The notes: generated from the sequence alone by a model not told the origin. DNA of 64,000 bases from JBBECJ01 sp963763325 (GCA_963763325.1 CAVXOL010000018.1:1-64000); one strand, 5' to 3'; positions 9,794 through 20,498 are shown, counted from the stretch's first letter. A program made the numbers and translations.

Positions 9794-9809
9794 TTAAACG
9801 TACGTTTAA
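9794..9809 (-). promoter_or_regulatory. Palindromic TetR operator
   Basis: Perfect 16-bp palindrome TTAAACGTACGTTTAA, 14 bp upstream of the TetR TTG start and next to its ribosome-binding site. The half-site resembles AAACGTACGTTT-type operators of TetR proteins. Position implies autorepression of the TetR-hydrolase unit. Confidence 0.75.
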
Positions 9810-10024
9810 TGTAGAACTGGTGTGCTCGATTGTCAAGCCCCTCGTGGCTCGATGGTTCGACCAACAACCTTGGGGAATTCGTTTGGTACCGTCATCGCTT
9901 CAGCCATTACGACGGCATTCCAAGCTGATGGGTTCGGCGATCCCCGGATTTTGGTTAGAACCACACCTCGCCATATGAGCTGCCCGGGGGTTTGCAGCAG
10001 CGGTGTCAAGACGGTCGCAGGGCG

Positions 10025-10648
10025 CTACCGACCGCAGAGCACGATCTGGTTCGTATTGTGGGCTTGACGGAGCTCCCGCCATGGCTCGTATTCTGGATCG
10101 TGGTACCAGCCCTCGGCATGGGCGCGATCGGGAAATTCGCTCAGGGTCAGCCCCTGATCGTGCCCAGCCCAGCTGCCCTCCAGTACCTCCAACGGCCGGC
10201 TGCGGTACGACCGATATTGCCCGTGGTGCCGCTCCATCAGCGGGATGTTGGCGTCGGTATACGCGTTCAGGTCGGGCTCGTCCCGGTGCCATGAACCGGC
10301 CAGCCGTTCAGTCAGTACAACGGCGACCGGCCCGGCGCGCGGGCCAGCCTCGTCCGCCAAGCCTGACACCAGCAGGGTGGTGAAGCGCGCGGCCGCCTGG
10401 CGCGCCTTGCTGAACGGTGTGGACGCCGACGCGGTCCACCAAGCGCGCGCCTGGGCGAGATCCGCGAACTCGACGACGCCGATGCCGACGGGGTGCCAGT
10501 CTCCTTCGAGGGTCGTGACCGGGTCGGTCACAGCGACGCGAGCGGCACCGCCAGCCGCGGCGAGTACTGCTGGGAGTTGGTCGAGGTAGACCGCTAGCTG
10601 CGCCGGGTCACGGACCTGGAGCAGTTCCTCGATGATGAAGGCTGCCAC
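10025..10648 (-). CDS. Tandem DUF1330 protein
   Basis: A 207-residue protein made of two consecutive DUF1330 (dimeric alpha/beta barrel) domains. The first covers about residues 1-100 (VYLDQLPAVLAAAGGAARVA, EGDWHPVGIGVVEF), the second about 105-207 (NAYTDANIPLMERHHGQYRS, EVLEGSWAGHDQ, HDPEYEPWRELRQ). Two fused copies could make an internal pseudo-dimer where other family members dimerise. The GTG at 10648 has a strong GGAGG 8 nt upstream; the frame extends to 10786 without such a signal. Biochemical role unknown. The 9868-10024 gap upstream of the TetR gene shows nothing. Confidence 0.8.
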   Translation of the reverse strand: MAAFIIEELLQVRDPAQLAVYLDQLPAVLAAAGGAARVAVTDPVTTLEGDWHPVGIGVVEFADLAQARAWWTASASTPFSKARQAAARFTTLLVSGLADEAGPRAGPVAVVLTERLAGSWHRDEPDLNAYTDANIPLMERHHGQYRSYRSRPLEVLEGSWAGHDQGLTLSEFPDRAHAEGWYHDPEYEPWRELRQAHNTNQIVLCGR

Positions 10649-10983
10649 CGGGATCACCTCCTCGATCGTGATGCACACCAGGCGGGTCAGGATGGAACGC
10701 CGGTACACCGTGGGGAGCAGTCTACGGCAAGCGACCCAGGCAATACAGCAGATCGGCCGACGTTGAGATCGCGCTGCGTTGCTCATGTCGTGACGAGTCT
10801 TGGAGCCTTGCTCGAATCTGTCCCCACGACCGCATGTATGCGGGGCATCTCATATGACGAAGTGTCAGCTTGAGACCCAGGTTCACGTGGCCGAGTGACG
10901 ATGACCATCATGACGCGGCAGACTCGAAAGGACGCATCTTCCACCGCAAGCGATGAACTGTCTACCAAACCGGGAAACTCCAG

Positions 10984-11195
10984 TCGGGGCGAGGTCGATG
11001 GCGACGATGCTGCCGCCAGGACCAACCAGATCAGCGAGAATGGGGAGGAAGCCCCCAGGGCCACAGCCTGCATCCAACACCCGCCAGCCCGACTGGATCC
11101 CCACCGAGCGGCACATCGCCTCATATTCAGGACGATTGACTACGAAGTGCAGGTCGAGATGTGAGCGCCCCAAGTGCCGAAACAGATGACCGCGC
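10984..11195 (-). pseudogene. Fragment of a SAM-dependent methyltransferase
   Basis: About 70 residues (RGHLFRHLGRSHLDLHFVVN onward) with class-I methyltransferase motif I, WRVLDAGCGPGGFLP, followed by SIVAIDLAP. The frame loses similarity just after the acidic loop and no start codon precedes it, so both ends are missing. It begins only a few bases after the stop of the neighbouring DUF3224-like gene. Bases 10649-10983 contain no other recognisable gene. Confidence 0.6.
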
Positions 11196-11198
11196 CAG

Positions 11199-11688
11199 TC
11201 AGTGGATTTCGCCGGTATAGGTGCCGTACGGCCCGGCGAGCGGGTCATCGACCTGTCCCACCTGGCGCAGTACCCCATGGAGGTCAGCCAACGCGCCGGT
11301 CCCGCTTACGATGACGGCGGTGCCGTAGTAGGCGGTGGCGAGACCCCCGCCACCAGTGAGGTTCCAGGTGACGGTGCCAGGCACACCGTTCACCGTCCCG
11401 GTGAAGGTCTCGACGTCATGGAAGTTGGCGCTCCCGTCGGCATGGATGATCAAGTGGCCCTCGACGACCGAGGTGCCGGTGAACGTGCCGGTGTAGGCGA
11501 TCGTCGCGTCCAGGTCGATCATCGTGTTGCCGCCGGCCAGCCGCACATTGCTAAAGGTGACTGACGTCATCGTGAAGGTGCCGCTGACCGGCGTGGACGG
11601 CGCCGCCGTCGGTCGGGATGATCCCGCCGAACGCGAGGAGCAGCGCGAGTGGGACGAGGAGCAGACGATACCGTGTGCGACTGGACAT
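11199..11688 (-). pseudogene. Secreted DUF3224-like beta-barrel protein, frameshifted after the signal peptide
   Basis: The ATG at 11688 has AAGGAA upstream and begins a signal peptide (SSRTRYRLLLVPLALLLAFG). Around 11600 the frame must shift by one base to continue as AAPSTPVSGTF and then the 120-residue body (SGTGALADLHGVLRQVGQVD), which resembles DUF3224 single-domain proteins (avidin-like barrel, GT(F)xG repeats). The shift looks like one extra base in a GC-rich run (GGCGGCGCCG), where miscalls are also common. If translated as written the mature domain would lack a leader. Confidence 0.6.
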
Positions 11689-12067
11689 GCGCGTTTCCTT
11701 TCGGTCCCGAGTGAAGGCGTGGTGACGGCGCGACAGTGTGCACTGTGTGCCTCGTGTATCGATGGCTCCTCTCCCTTCGTGCGCTGCCGCCGACCGGCGG
11801 CGTGGGACGCATGCCGACGACCGCACGCGAGTGCCCGACAACCGCCAGCGCCACGGTGCAGATGCCGCGCGGTGTGCCGTCCACTCTAGACCGCCACCGG
11901 CGGTCCCGCATACCAGGGAGATGACGGGGTTTCAGGAGGGCGACATACTGGGTTCTGCGTGGGGCAGACCCTGGTCTACCGGGCCACCAGCTGTCGTGCG
12001 GCGCCGTGAGCGTATTGTCCAGGAGCTGCGCAGGCAGTCGCTACGGCGTGCGGCAGCAGTGCTGCGA

Positions 12068-14372
12068 TCAGAGCAGGTGCTGCTCGATGGCGAGGCGGGT
12101 GGCAGCGGCGCGCGAGTGCACGCCCAGCTTGCGGAAGATGGTGCAGAGGTGCCAGCTGACGGTGCGCTGGCTCAGATACAGCTGCGCCGCCACCTCCGGA
12201 TTGGTCAGCCCCTGGGCGACCAGACGCAACACGTCGCGCTCGCGACGCGTGAGCGTCACTCCCGGCGCTGACCGCCGTGTTCGGCGCGCGGTGCAACCTC
12301 CTCCAACGCCGCCACGATCAGAGCCGCCAAGGCGAGCGTCGCGCCTGCGGACCACGCCGTCTCATACGCCGCGTCCCCAAGCGCCGCCTGCACCGCCGTC
12401 AACACGGCGTCGTAGCGCGGTCGCTCGTGCGGTGCCAGCGGGACCCCGTCGTGACGACGACGCGTCGCCGCGCCACCGAGGAGGTGAGCCGCGCACGCGT
12501 GGTGGCCGCGGGCGCCCGCCAGTTCGCCGATGGACTCCACGATGTCCAGCTGTTGGCGCGTGCGCTTCGCATCGCGCGCAAGCACCAGCGCTTCGTGGAA
12601 TAGGGCTGCCGCCTGCCGATCGTCTCCGCGCTGCGCGGCCAACCGGCCCAGATTCCCGAGGACATCCACCAGGACCACGTCCCAGGGGTGTGCGCGCGCG
12701 AGACTGAGACTCTCGGCGTACAACGGTCGGGCGCGGGCGACGTCGCCCTGGCAGTGGTACAGGGCACCAAGGCTGTTGAGAAACCGCGCGAGCGTGACTG
12801 GCTGCTCCAGCCTGCGCGCCAGCGTAATGCCGCGCTCGAAATGCGTCTGAGCTGCCGCCTCGTCACCCAGGCGCTGGCTGGCAACGCCGAGGCAGTACAA
12901 CGGGTGCAGGGCGTGGCGTGGCTCGTCGAGGTGCGCGTAGACGTCCAACGCGGCTTGCGCCCAGTCCCGGCTCTGCTGCGCCTCCCCCTGGTACAAGGTC
13001 AGCCAGGCGGCCCAGTTCATAGCCCAGGCGCGCTCCAGCGACGGGGTCGGTTGCCGACTGGCTCAGGAAGCTGGCGATCCAGCTGGCGCCATCTTCCTGG
13101 AGGGCATACTGCAGCCAGAACCAGCCCAGCGCCACCACCAACTGCAACCCACGCTCGCCATCATCCTGGGACCTGCAGGAAGCCAGGGCCGCGCGAATGT
13201 TGTCGTACTCCAGCTGCAACCGATCGCGGTCCATCGGTCGCTCGAACGGCGCCCACACCTCGCATACGCGCTGCACGAACGCCGCGGCATGCTGTGCGCG
13301 GGTGGCAGCGTCTTCACCACTGGCCACCAGTTGCTCGATCCCAAACGCGCGCATCGACTCCAGCATCTCGAAGCGTGGCTCATCATCCGCGCCGGCGATC
13401 CGACGCACCAGGCCGTGGTCGAGCAGTGCGGTGAGCCCATCGAGCAGCTCGATCTCCACCGTGGCGACCGCGCCAGCGGTCTCCTGCGTCCAGCCGCCGA
13501 CAAAGACCGACAGCTGGCGGAAGAGTGCCTGCTCGGCCGGCGTGAGCAGCGCATAGCTCCAGGCAATCGCGTTGCGCATGGTCTGCAAGCGCGCCGGGGC
13601 ATCGCGCGGACCATCGGTCAGGATCATGAGGCGCTGGGAGAGGGAGGCCAGCAGGCTGGCCGGTGAGAGGACCTTGAGCCGCGCCGCGGCCAGCTCCAGT
13701 GCCAGCGGCAACCCGTCGAGTTGGCGGCAGATCGCGGCGACCACCGGCGCGTCGGACTCGGTGAGCACGAAGTCGGGACGCATCGCGCGTGCGCGCTGCG
13801 ACGAACAGCGTGACGGCCGCATGCTGCTCCACCGCGGCCAGCGAGTGCTCGACGGCAGCCGCCGGCACGGCCAGCGGCGCGACGGGGAACTCCTGCTCCC
13901 CGGATAGGCGCAGCGGGCCGCGGCTGGTCACCAGGAGCTGGAGGTGCGGGCAGGCGTCCAGTAGTGGCGTGAGCGCCGGGGCAGCGCCGGTGACGTGCTC
14001 GAAGTTGTCCAAGACGAGCAGCAGCTGGCGTGGGGCAAGCCAGGCGTGAAGGTGTCCGAGTAGCCCCTGCCCATCGGCGCCGCGCAGTCCAAGGGCGCGG
14101 GCGATCGCTGGGATCACCAGTGCCGCGTCGGCCAACGGCGCCAGCGGGACGAACGCGACGCTGGCGCCGTCGTCGGTGGCCAGGCCGGCCGCAACCTCCA
14201 ACGCCAGGCGCGTCTTGCCAACGCCACCCGGTCCGGTCAGCGTGACCAGCGCCACGTCGTCACGGGCAAGCAGGGAACGGAGCGCGGCGACCTCGGCAGC
14301 GCGTCCGATCAGGGGCGTGCGTGGTCGCGGGAGTGGCTGACGCTGGGCGTCAGGGTGCAGGACAGCAACCAT
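12068..14372 (-). pseudogene. LAL-type ATPase-LuxR regulator 1, frameshifted
   Basis: A large LuxR regulator of the AfsR/MalT-like class: N-terminal NTPase with Walker A (TLTGPGGVGKTRLALEVAAG) and sensor region LLVLDNFEHV, arm domain (QLDGLPLALELAAARLKVLS), TPR-like region (FLNSLGALYHCQGDVARARP), and a C-terminal LuxR helix-turn-helix (LTRRERDVLRLVAQGLTNPE). These lie in different minus frames with breaks near 13800, 13030 and 12290, so at least three shifts are needed. The ATG at 14372 has AGGGG upstream. Such proteins are usually about 750-900 residues, matching the span. Likely non-functional, or the assembly is imperfect here. Confidence 0.8.
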
Positions 14373-14475
14373 GGAAACGGCCCCTGAAGCATGATGCGTA
14401 TCGACGGTAGCGCCCATCATGCGCGCACAGCATCATCGACGTCAACCATGTCGCCCCAGTGCGGCCTCGTACCGC

Positions 14476-14515
14476 GTGTCTCAGAACTCACCACCTTAGA
14501 CAGCAAGTGAGACAC
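14476..14515. repeat. Short inverted pair with GTGTCTCA ends
   Basis: A 40-bp stretch with GTGTCTCA at its left end and TGAGACAC at its right end, 60 bp beyond the upstream limit of LAL regulator 1. The inner GTCTCAGAACTCA is identical at 3544-3556. It may be a miniature element or transposon scar. The rest of 14373-14745 shows no gene. Confidence 0.4.
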
Positions 14516-14745
14516 CGCTGGCACGCGATTCCCGTCAGCATGCGGAACCTGGCCCGGCACACGACTGCTGGCCAGGTGTTGCGCATACGGACATTTGTAA
14601 GACCCCAAACACTGCCTCGGCGTGGGAGGCCGGTCCGCGTCGTGGCGCTCGACCGTTGTGTCGCGGTGTCATTCAGGACACACACGGTGCAGGCGACGAT
14701 GGACAGACATGCGTTGGATCGTCGAGGACGGTTGTGTCCGCGGAG

Positions 14746-15279
14746 TCATCCCGTGGCCGCTGTCCCCTGCGCCATGGCCGACGGGAGGTGACGGCGCGTG
14801 ACATACACGAACGGCACCAGCAGCCCCAGGAAGGCGACCAGGTTGTAGCCAAAGTGCAGCACCGTGTCGGTGATCCCGAGCGCCCGATCCCCGATCCCCG
14901 GGCAGGGACAGCCGTGGTTGCGGAGGACGTTGGCGATGATGACCAGGTGCTCGATGACATGCCAACTCTCGAGTCCGACGCTCCAGACCAGGAACGACCA
15001 GAATGCCCAGGCCGGGATGCGCTCTGGCACCAGCCGCCAGAGTGGGACGAGCAGCAGGTAGAGCGCCAGGAGGTAGCTGACGTTGAAGACCAGATGCAGC
15101 CACTCCTCGGTGCCCTGGAACTGGAAGACGGCGCCGAGCAGCCCCAGCGCGTCATCGTCTGGCACGCCCAGCACATACACCTGCACCAACTGGATCACGT
15201 GCTCGACGACGTGGACGCCTTGCACGAGGACGACGCCGGCGAACAGCAGGAAGAACGTCGATCGCGGGAATGCACCCAT
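14746..15279 (-). CDS. Polytopic membrane protein with repeated H-x-x-E-H motifs
   Basis: A 177-residue protein with four or five membrane segments. Two similar helices contain HVVEH (near residue 24) and HVIEH (near residue 107), and further histidines occur in EEWLHLVFNVSYL and TVLHFGYN. Regularly spaced His/Glu in membrane helices suggests metal or haem binding, but this is inference. No family recognised. It shares orientation with the secreted protein at 15459-15965, separated by 179 bp. Confidence 0.65.
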   Translation of the reverse strand: MGAFPRSTFFLLFAGVVLVQGVHVVEHVIQLVQVYVLGVPDDDALGLLGAVFQFQGTEEWLHLVFNVSYLLALYLLLVPLWRLVPERIPAWAFWSFLVWSVGLESWHVIEHLVIIANVLRNHGCPCPGIGDRALGITDTVLHFGYNLVAFLGLLVPFVYVTRRHLPSAMAQGTAATG

Positions 15280-15458
15280 GCCGTGGCCGATCCTTCCCTC
15301 GTGACCAGCGAATGTCGTGCTCAGTCGTGCGCATCGAGAGACGAGTGAGGCGGCACCGCTTGAGGCACCACCTCACGGTCGTGCGTCGGTCTCGTGTGCC
15401 GGATCGCGGCGTCAACGGTGTTCCGGACACCGCCGGACGACGCCCGGCCTGTGACGGC

Positions 15459-15965
15459 TTAGATCGGATCACACGGTGGGAAGCCCGGCCCCTCGTAGCC
15501 ATGCTGGTTGATGAACTCGAAACTGGCCGAGCTGAAGTCCGTTGGCGAGGTCGTGGTGATGATGGCGACGAAGCCGACGTGGATATCGTTCGCGCCACCG
15601 GCGGCCACCAGGTTGAACTGGTCGTTCATCCGGACCTCGAACGGTGACCCGTCGTCGGGCATCGCATACATCTGGTGATTGGCATAGGTGAAGCGATACG
15701 TCGTTCCCGCTTCATCAACGGCGGTGCCGTGCGCGGTCGCTGTGTAGACGACATAGGTCAGACCGTCCTTGCCGACGCGCGTGTGGGTCACCTCGCGCCA
15801 GATCCCGGTGCCGGTCACCGTGCTCTCGATGTCCGAGCAGATCGCCGGATCGATCGTGAATGCGACTGGGAACTCGGTCGGCGGTGCGGCGAACGCAGCT
15901 GGGGCCACGCTCAGCAGCAGGAGCACCAGCACGACAGCGCCAATAACGGGTCGTGACGATCGCAT
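15459..15965 (-). CDS. Secreted protein of unknown function
   Basis: A 168-residue protein with a clear signal peptide (PVIGAVVLVLLLLSVAPAAF, predicted cleavage after AFA) and a beta-rich mature part with two cysteines (AICSD and PPCDP). GGAGG lies 4 nt before the ATG. It is downstream of the LuxR-membrane module at 16160-19734 and in the same direction, so may be regulated by it. No domain recognised. Confidence 0.7.
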   Translation of the reverse strand: MRSSRPVIGAVVLVLLLLSVAPAAFAAPPTEFPVAFTIDPAICSDIESTVTGTGIWREVTHTRVGKDGLTYVVYTATAHGTAVDEAGTTYRFTYANHQMYAMPDDGSPFEVRMNDQFNLVAAGGANDIHVGFVAIITTTSPTDFSSASFEFINQHGYEGPGFPPCDPI

Positions 15966-16159
15966 GGGACCTCCTTGTGCGACGGAACGACAACGACGGG
16001 GTACCGAGGGATCCGCCGGGGGCTGGCGAACAGTCTCGTCAACGTCCTGCGAATCCCTCGACAGGTCTCATCCTGAGACCATCCGCGCATCACCGCATCC
16101 GTGCAGATATGTAATTGCCATATGTAATTCGCATGGGGCCGGTGGCGCGTCGCCGCCCG

Positions 16160-16562
16160 TCAGGCGCGGTCGACGTGCCAGACGTAGGCCATCGCTTCCG
16201 CCTTACTGTGGACATCCAGCTTGCGGTAGAGGTTGGCGATGTGGCGCTCGACGGTCCGCGGGCTGAGGAAGAGGCGGTCGGCGATCTCGCGATTGCTCAG
16301 ACCAGCGGCGATCAACTGCAACACCTCGCGACTCACGGACGGTGAGCGGGCGAGCACGCAGCCTGTTCACCGTCAGACCGCTGGACGTGCACTGGGTGGT
16401 GTCGATCGGTGCTGCTTCCAACCCGACGGCGTCGAGGCTGGCCAGCACACGCTCGCACCGTTGCAGACTGACGTGCACCTGAGTGAGCGTCGCCGTGAGC
16501 GATCGTTCAACGGCGTGCAGTTCCTGGAGCGACAGGCGGACATCGTCCGCGAATCCATCCAT
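16160..16562 (-). pseudogene. Small LuxR-family regulator (module A), frameshifted
   Basis: N-terminal half (MDGFADDVRLSLQELHAVER) is a predicted coiled coil; the C-terminal half is a LuxR helix-turn-helix (EVLQLIAAGLSNREIADRLF, SPRTVERHIANLYRKLDVHS). They are in different frames: one extra T near 16336 separates LTVRE from REVLQLIAAG. Without it the protein would be about 133 residues. It matches the IS-split gene at 27428-28933 in both halves. It follows the membrane protein gene at 16742-17173 by about 180 bp. Confidence 0.75.
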
Positions 16563-16741
16563 GCCTGCGGGAAGTGATCGTTGTGTGTCGGTGGTCGGTG
16601 TGGATCGTGGCTGCAATCTGACCGCCATGACGGCCGCGTCCTCTCGACGTACGACGATCGAGCACGATGGTGTCGGATCCAGACGGGCACGAACGCCTCT
16701 GGATCGAGGCGCTCCTGCCTGGCTGTGGGTTGCGTCGTCAC

Positions 16742-17173
16742 TTACGGTCGTGCGTCGATCTGCGCCTCCTTGTGTGCGTAGTAGCGGCGCAGCGCCTCCT
16801 GCACACGATTGCTGTCATTGCCCCGCATGGTGTCGATGAGATCCTGCCGGTCCATGTCGAATTGCCAGTGCTGCGCGGCCTGTGCCGCACGTGTCGATGT
16901 CTCGAGTTCGAGCGCGTCCTGGCGCGCTTCCTTCGCGGCGGAGAACTGCTGCATCGTCATCGCCGGTGCCGAGACGATGACCCGGAACGGCCGGTCAGTC
17001 GGGTGGTGAGCCACGACCTGGTCTGCGGTGGAACTGGTTGCGGTGGTGTGCGACTCCTGGCTCAGTTGCCACGCTGCCACGCCGGCGAGTGTCGTCACCA
17101 GCAGGCCGGCTGTGATCAGCGCGAGCTTGAGGCGATCGTATCCTGACGCATTCGGACGAACGGTTGCCTGCAT
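16742..17173 (-). CDS. Small single-pass membrane protein (module A)
   Basis: A 143-residue protein: short cytoplasmic N-terminus (MQATVRPNASGYDRLK), one membrane segment (LALITAGLLVTTLAGVAAW), then an extracytoplasmic helical region with many charged residues (EARQDALELETSTRAAQAAQ, EALRRYYAHKEAQ). AGGAG upstream supports the ATG at 17173; the frame extends to 17263 without need. Its N-terminus is clearly paralogous to the broken gene at 26674-27201 (MQATVQTTWLGIDRIKLTLV). Between a LAL regulator and a small LuxR gene it may be a sensor or anchor, which is inference. Confidence 0.7.
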   Translation of the reverse strand: MQATVRPNASGYDRLKLALITAGLLVTTLAGVAAWQLSQESHTTATSSTADQVVAHHPTDRPFRVIVSAPAMTMQQFSAAKEARQDALELETSTRAAQAAQHWQFDMDRQDLIDTMRGNDSNRVQEALRRYYAHKEAQIDARP

Positions 17174-17298
17174 GGTGGAACTCCTTCGCTGTATCTCCTT
17201 CGGTGTCGCCGGCATCTCCGTCGACCACGAACACAGCATGCGCCGACCGGTCTGCGGGCACATCGAGGAGACTACGGAGGCAGCGGGAATACGTAGGG

Positions 17299-19734
17299 CT
17301 ACGTAGAGCCAAGCAGATGATGTCGGACGGCATAGGTGGCGGCGGCCGTCCGCGAGTCGACGCCCAGCTTGTTGAGGATGCTGCGCACGTGGGTCGTGAC
17401 GGTGCGATAGCTGATGAAGAGTTGCTCGGCAATCTCGCGATCCGACTGACCCTCAACGAGCAGCCGCAATACGTCCAGTTCACGTGGTGACAGATCGTGC
17501 CGATCTCGTCCGGCTCGCGCGGTCGTGTCACCCCGAACTGAGTCACCTGCCGCGCTGACACCGCTCTCGGATGCGATGACGCGTGTAAGGACGGCGTGCG
17601 CCGCGGTGATCGCGTCGTCACGTGGCATGGTCTGCCCGATGGCGACCGCTGCCGCATAGGCGTCATCGCCGATGGCCATAGACACGGCAGTGCGCAGTTG
17701 GTCGAGACTGGCGCCCTCATCGACGAGAATCGGCATGCCTGCCTGCTCGCGCAGCGCATCGTGTGCACCGAGCAGGTGTGCGGCAGCCGTGTGCTGTCCC
17801 GTCACCTGTGCCAGCCGTGCGATGCCATCGAACTGCTGAGTCAGTTGCCATTGCCAGCCACTGTTCGCACTGATCGCCAACGTCTCCTCGAACTCGACGG
17901 CCGCCTGCAGATAGTCCCCGCGATCAAGGGCGAGCCAGGCGAGACCGGTTCGGCACAGGTGGATCGTCCCCGGATGACCGGCGGCGCGTGCGAACGTCGG
18001 GCATCGTCGAGCTGTGCCTGTCGTCGGACAACATCCTGTGGCTCGACGAGTTGCCAGCTCAGATTGACCAACGCGCGGGCGGCATTGACATCGTCGCCAA
18101 CCTCGCGCGCCAGCACCAGCGCCTGCTCAAACGACTGGGCTGCGCGTTCGGTGTCACCCATGCCCGTCAGCGCGAACCCATTGGACAGCAGCAGCCAGGG
18201 CTGTGGCTCCCCATCCCCAGCATCTGACAGATCGCGAGCGCTTCCGTGTTGTCGGCGATAGCCCGGGTTGGGTCCCCACGCCAGGTCTCCAGAAAACCGG
18301 CCGCCGCGAGTGCGTGGACCCGCGCGCGGGTCGGTCGCTCTGCGCCCGGCATTGCGAGGACCGTCTCGATCTGTGCCCAGCCGTCAGACAGGGAGCCGCG
18401 CGCGAACCAGAAGCCACGCAGGTCGCCCACCAGTTGCAGGCACGCCTGGGTATCGCCGTGAGCCTGCAGCCAGGACAGCGCCGCACGCAGGTTCTCACGT
18501 TCCGGCTCAACCGATCCAGCCACGTCTGGTCGGCATCTTCGACCCAGCGCGCGGCATGAGCGGCCAGTTCGCTGTAGAACGTCGCATGCCGCTGCCGGAG
18601 AAGGGTTCCTCAGGACTCGCCCGCAAGCGCTCGAGTGTGAACTCGTGGATCGTGGCCAGCATGCGCAGGCGCGGCTCGCCGTCGGCTCCCACCGTCTGCT
18701 GGACCAGACTGTGTTCGACCAGCACCGTCACCCATCGAGGAGCGCGGACTCGGTGTCGAGTGTCGCGAGGGTTCCGGCTGATTTGGCGTCTCCCATGCCG
18801 CGCGCATCGGTATCGGCGCCGAACACGACGAAATGGGCAGCTGTCAGCGTGCAGCCATCAATGAAGACAGCGAGGCAGCGCAACAACCGCTGCTCAGCTG
18901 GACCGAGCAGGTCATAGCTCCAGGTGATCGTGTCGCGCAACGTCTGATGCCGGGTGGCAGATCGCGTGGACCACCTGTCAGCAGCGCCAGTCGGTTCGAT
19001 AGCCGCGCCAGCAATCCCGAGGGCGACAACACGCGCATGCGTGCAGCGGCCAGTTCGATCGCCAGCGGCAACCCGTCCAGCTGGCGGCAGATCTCGGCGA
19101 CGCTCGCGGCGTCCGCTGACGTGAGCACGTAGTCGGGCCGGATAGCCTGCACGCGTTGGACGAACAACGCGACCGCGGGATTGGCGGTAAGGTCGTCAAC
19201 GGTCGCGACGGCGGGTGCGGGCAGCGCCAATGGCAGGACCGGGAACTCGCGTTCGGCCTGCAAGCGCAACGGGACGCGACTCGTGACGAGGAGCGTCAGG
19301 TCGGCGTCGATTGTCAGGAGGATCGGCCACGACCGACGCCGCGTCGAGGAGCTGTTCGACGTTGTCGAGCACAAGCAGCACCTGTCGGGACCCGAGATAC
19401 ACCCGCAACTGTGCCGCAACCGACTGACTGCCCGTCTCGTGGACACCCAACGCGTGAACGATCGTGGTCGGCACGAGCGCGGGGTCGGTGAGCGCGGCCA
19501 ATGCCACGACGACAGCACCATCCGTGAAGCGCGCATGCAGTCTTCGGCCAGGTGAAGGGCCAGGCGTGTCTTGCCGACACCGCCGGGGCCGACCAGCGTG
19601 ACGAGCGGAACATCGTCGCGCAGCAGCAGCGCGCTGACGGCGGTGACTTCAGCGTCGCGACCGAACAGTGGCGTGCGCGGGATGGTCAAACGAGGGATTG
19701 ATTCACGATGGTCGGACGGTGGGGTCGCCGCCAT
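17299..19734 (-). pseudogene. LAL-type ATPase-LuxR regulator 2 (module A), frameshifted
   Basis: Same architecture as LAL regulator 1: Walker A (TLVGPGGVGKTRLALHLAED), LLVTSRVPLRL, CRQLDGLPLAIELAAARMRV, a repeat-rich middle and a C-terminal LuxR domain (LSPRELDVLRLLVEGQSDRE, ISYRTVTTHVRSILNKLGVD). Similarity jumps between minus frames at least five times (near 19500, 19330, 18930, 18520, 18160 and 17870). The ATG at 19734 has AAAGG 8 nt upstream. It lies 125 bp before the small membrane protein gene. Non-functional as written. Confidence 0.8.
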
Positions 19735-20062
19735 GGCACTGACCTTTGCACGGAGCGGATGCGACGACGATATCATGCGCGCCGTGATCGACGGCGTGAA
19801 CCGCGCGGGTTGGGGGGGGCGCCTAATCGGTTTGCGCGACCGTGATTCCATACGGAAACCGGTACGGCTTCCAAATGGGGGAATCCGCGACACGCAGGCA
19901 ATCGTTGAAACGCCGTGCAAAACGATGAGGCGCACCCGTTGCGGGGACCGTAGTGCACTCGTCTCATAACTCCATAGCGGCAGCCGCTAGGGAAACAGCC
20001 TCGGGCGACAATTACTCGCCACGACGCGGAAACCCGATCTTGCTCTCGGTCATCGATCGGCT

Positions 20063-20230
20063 GTCGCACATACCGACGAGCGTCTTGCAAAAGTCTGATT
20101 GTTCGGATGCTGCGCCGTTTCCACTCTCAACATGCGGTACAATTAGAAAACCTGAATGTTAATAGCACGTTAACCTCTGTTCAGAGTCGTGCAGGGGTGC
20201 CATATCGACTTTTGCGAGACGCTCCGACCG
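20063..20230. mobile_element. MITE-like element related to IS1182-type copy 2
   Basis: Inverted repeats GAGCGTCTTGCAAAAGTC (20078-20095) and its complement with one mismatch (20207-20224). The outer left end reads GTCGCACATACCGAC, closely matching the right end of the intact element at 30814-32492. No coding capacity. Its interior is unusually AT-rich for this window, and it abuts a second element at 20230. Confidence 0.65.
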
Positions 20231-20376
20231 GCGTGGTGAAAAACGCCTCGGCGCACCCTTCTAACCCGCCTTAAGCACCGAAATGGCAGCTGAGCACCTC
20301 GATTTTGGTTAGTTTCGAATCGATTTGGCGGGATCAAAGGTTCATCACGTCAGGAAGCCGACTTTTTCACCACGCC
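20230..20376. mobile_element. MITE-like element related to IS1182-type copy 1
   Basis: Perfect 14-bp inverted repeats GGCGTGGTGAAAAA (20230-20243) and complement (20363-20376) enclose about 120 bp without a gene. The GGTGAAAAA core matches the inner terminal repeat of the decayed IS at 3646-5292. Bases 19735-20062 before it hold no gene apart from a lone GTCTCA-type end near 19966. Confidence 0.6.
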
Positions 20377-20498
20377 CCGAGGGCTTTGAGACCGTTTTCG
20401 ACGACCCGACTGTTCGCCCAATTCCCGACGGTGTGGCGGTCTCACCCATCGCCTGGAGGTCAGCGTCGGAGCACCACCGATCCTTGACTCCGTCGAAG

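Noticed and set aside
14656..15348. 230-codon plus-strand ORF
   Set aside because: Antisense shadow of the HxxEH membrane protein gene; low-complexity Gln/His/Asp composition, no family resemblance.
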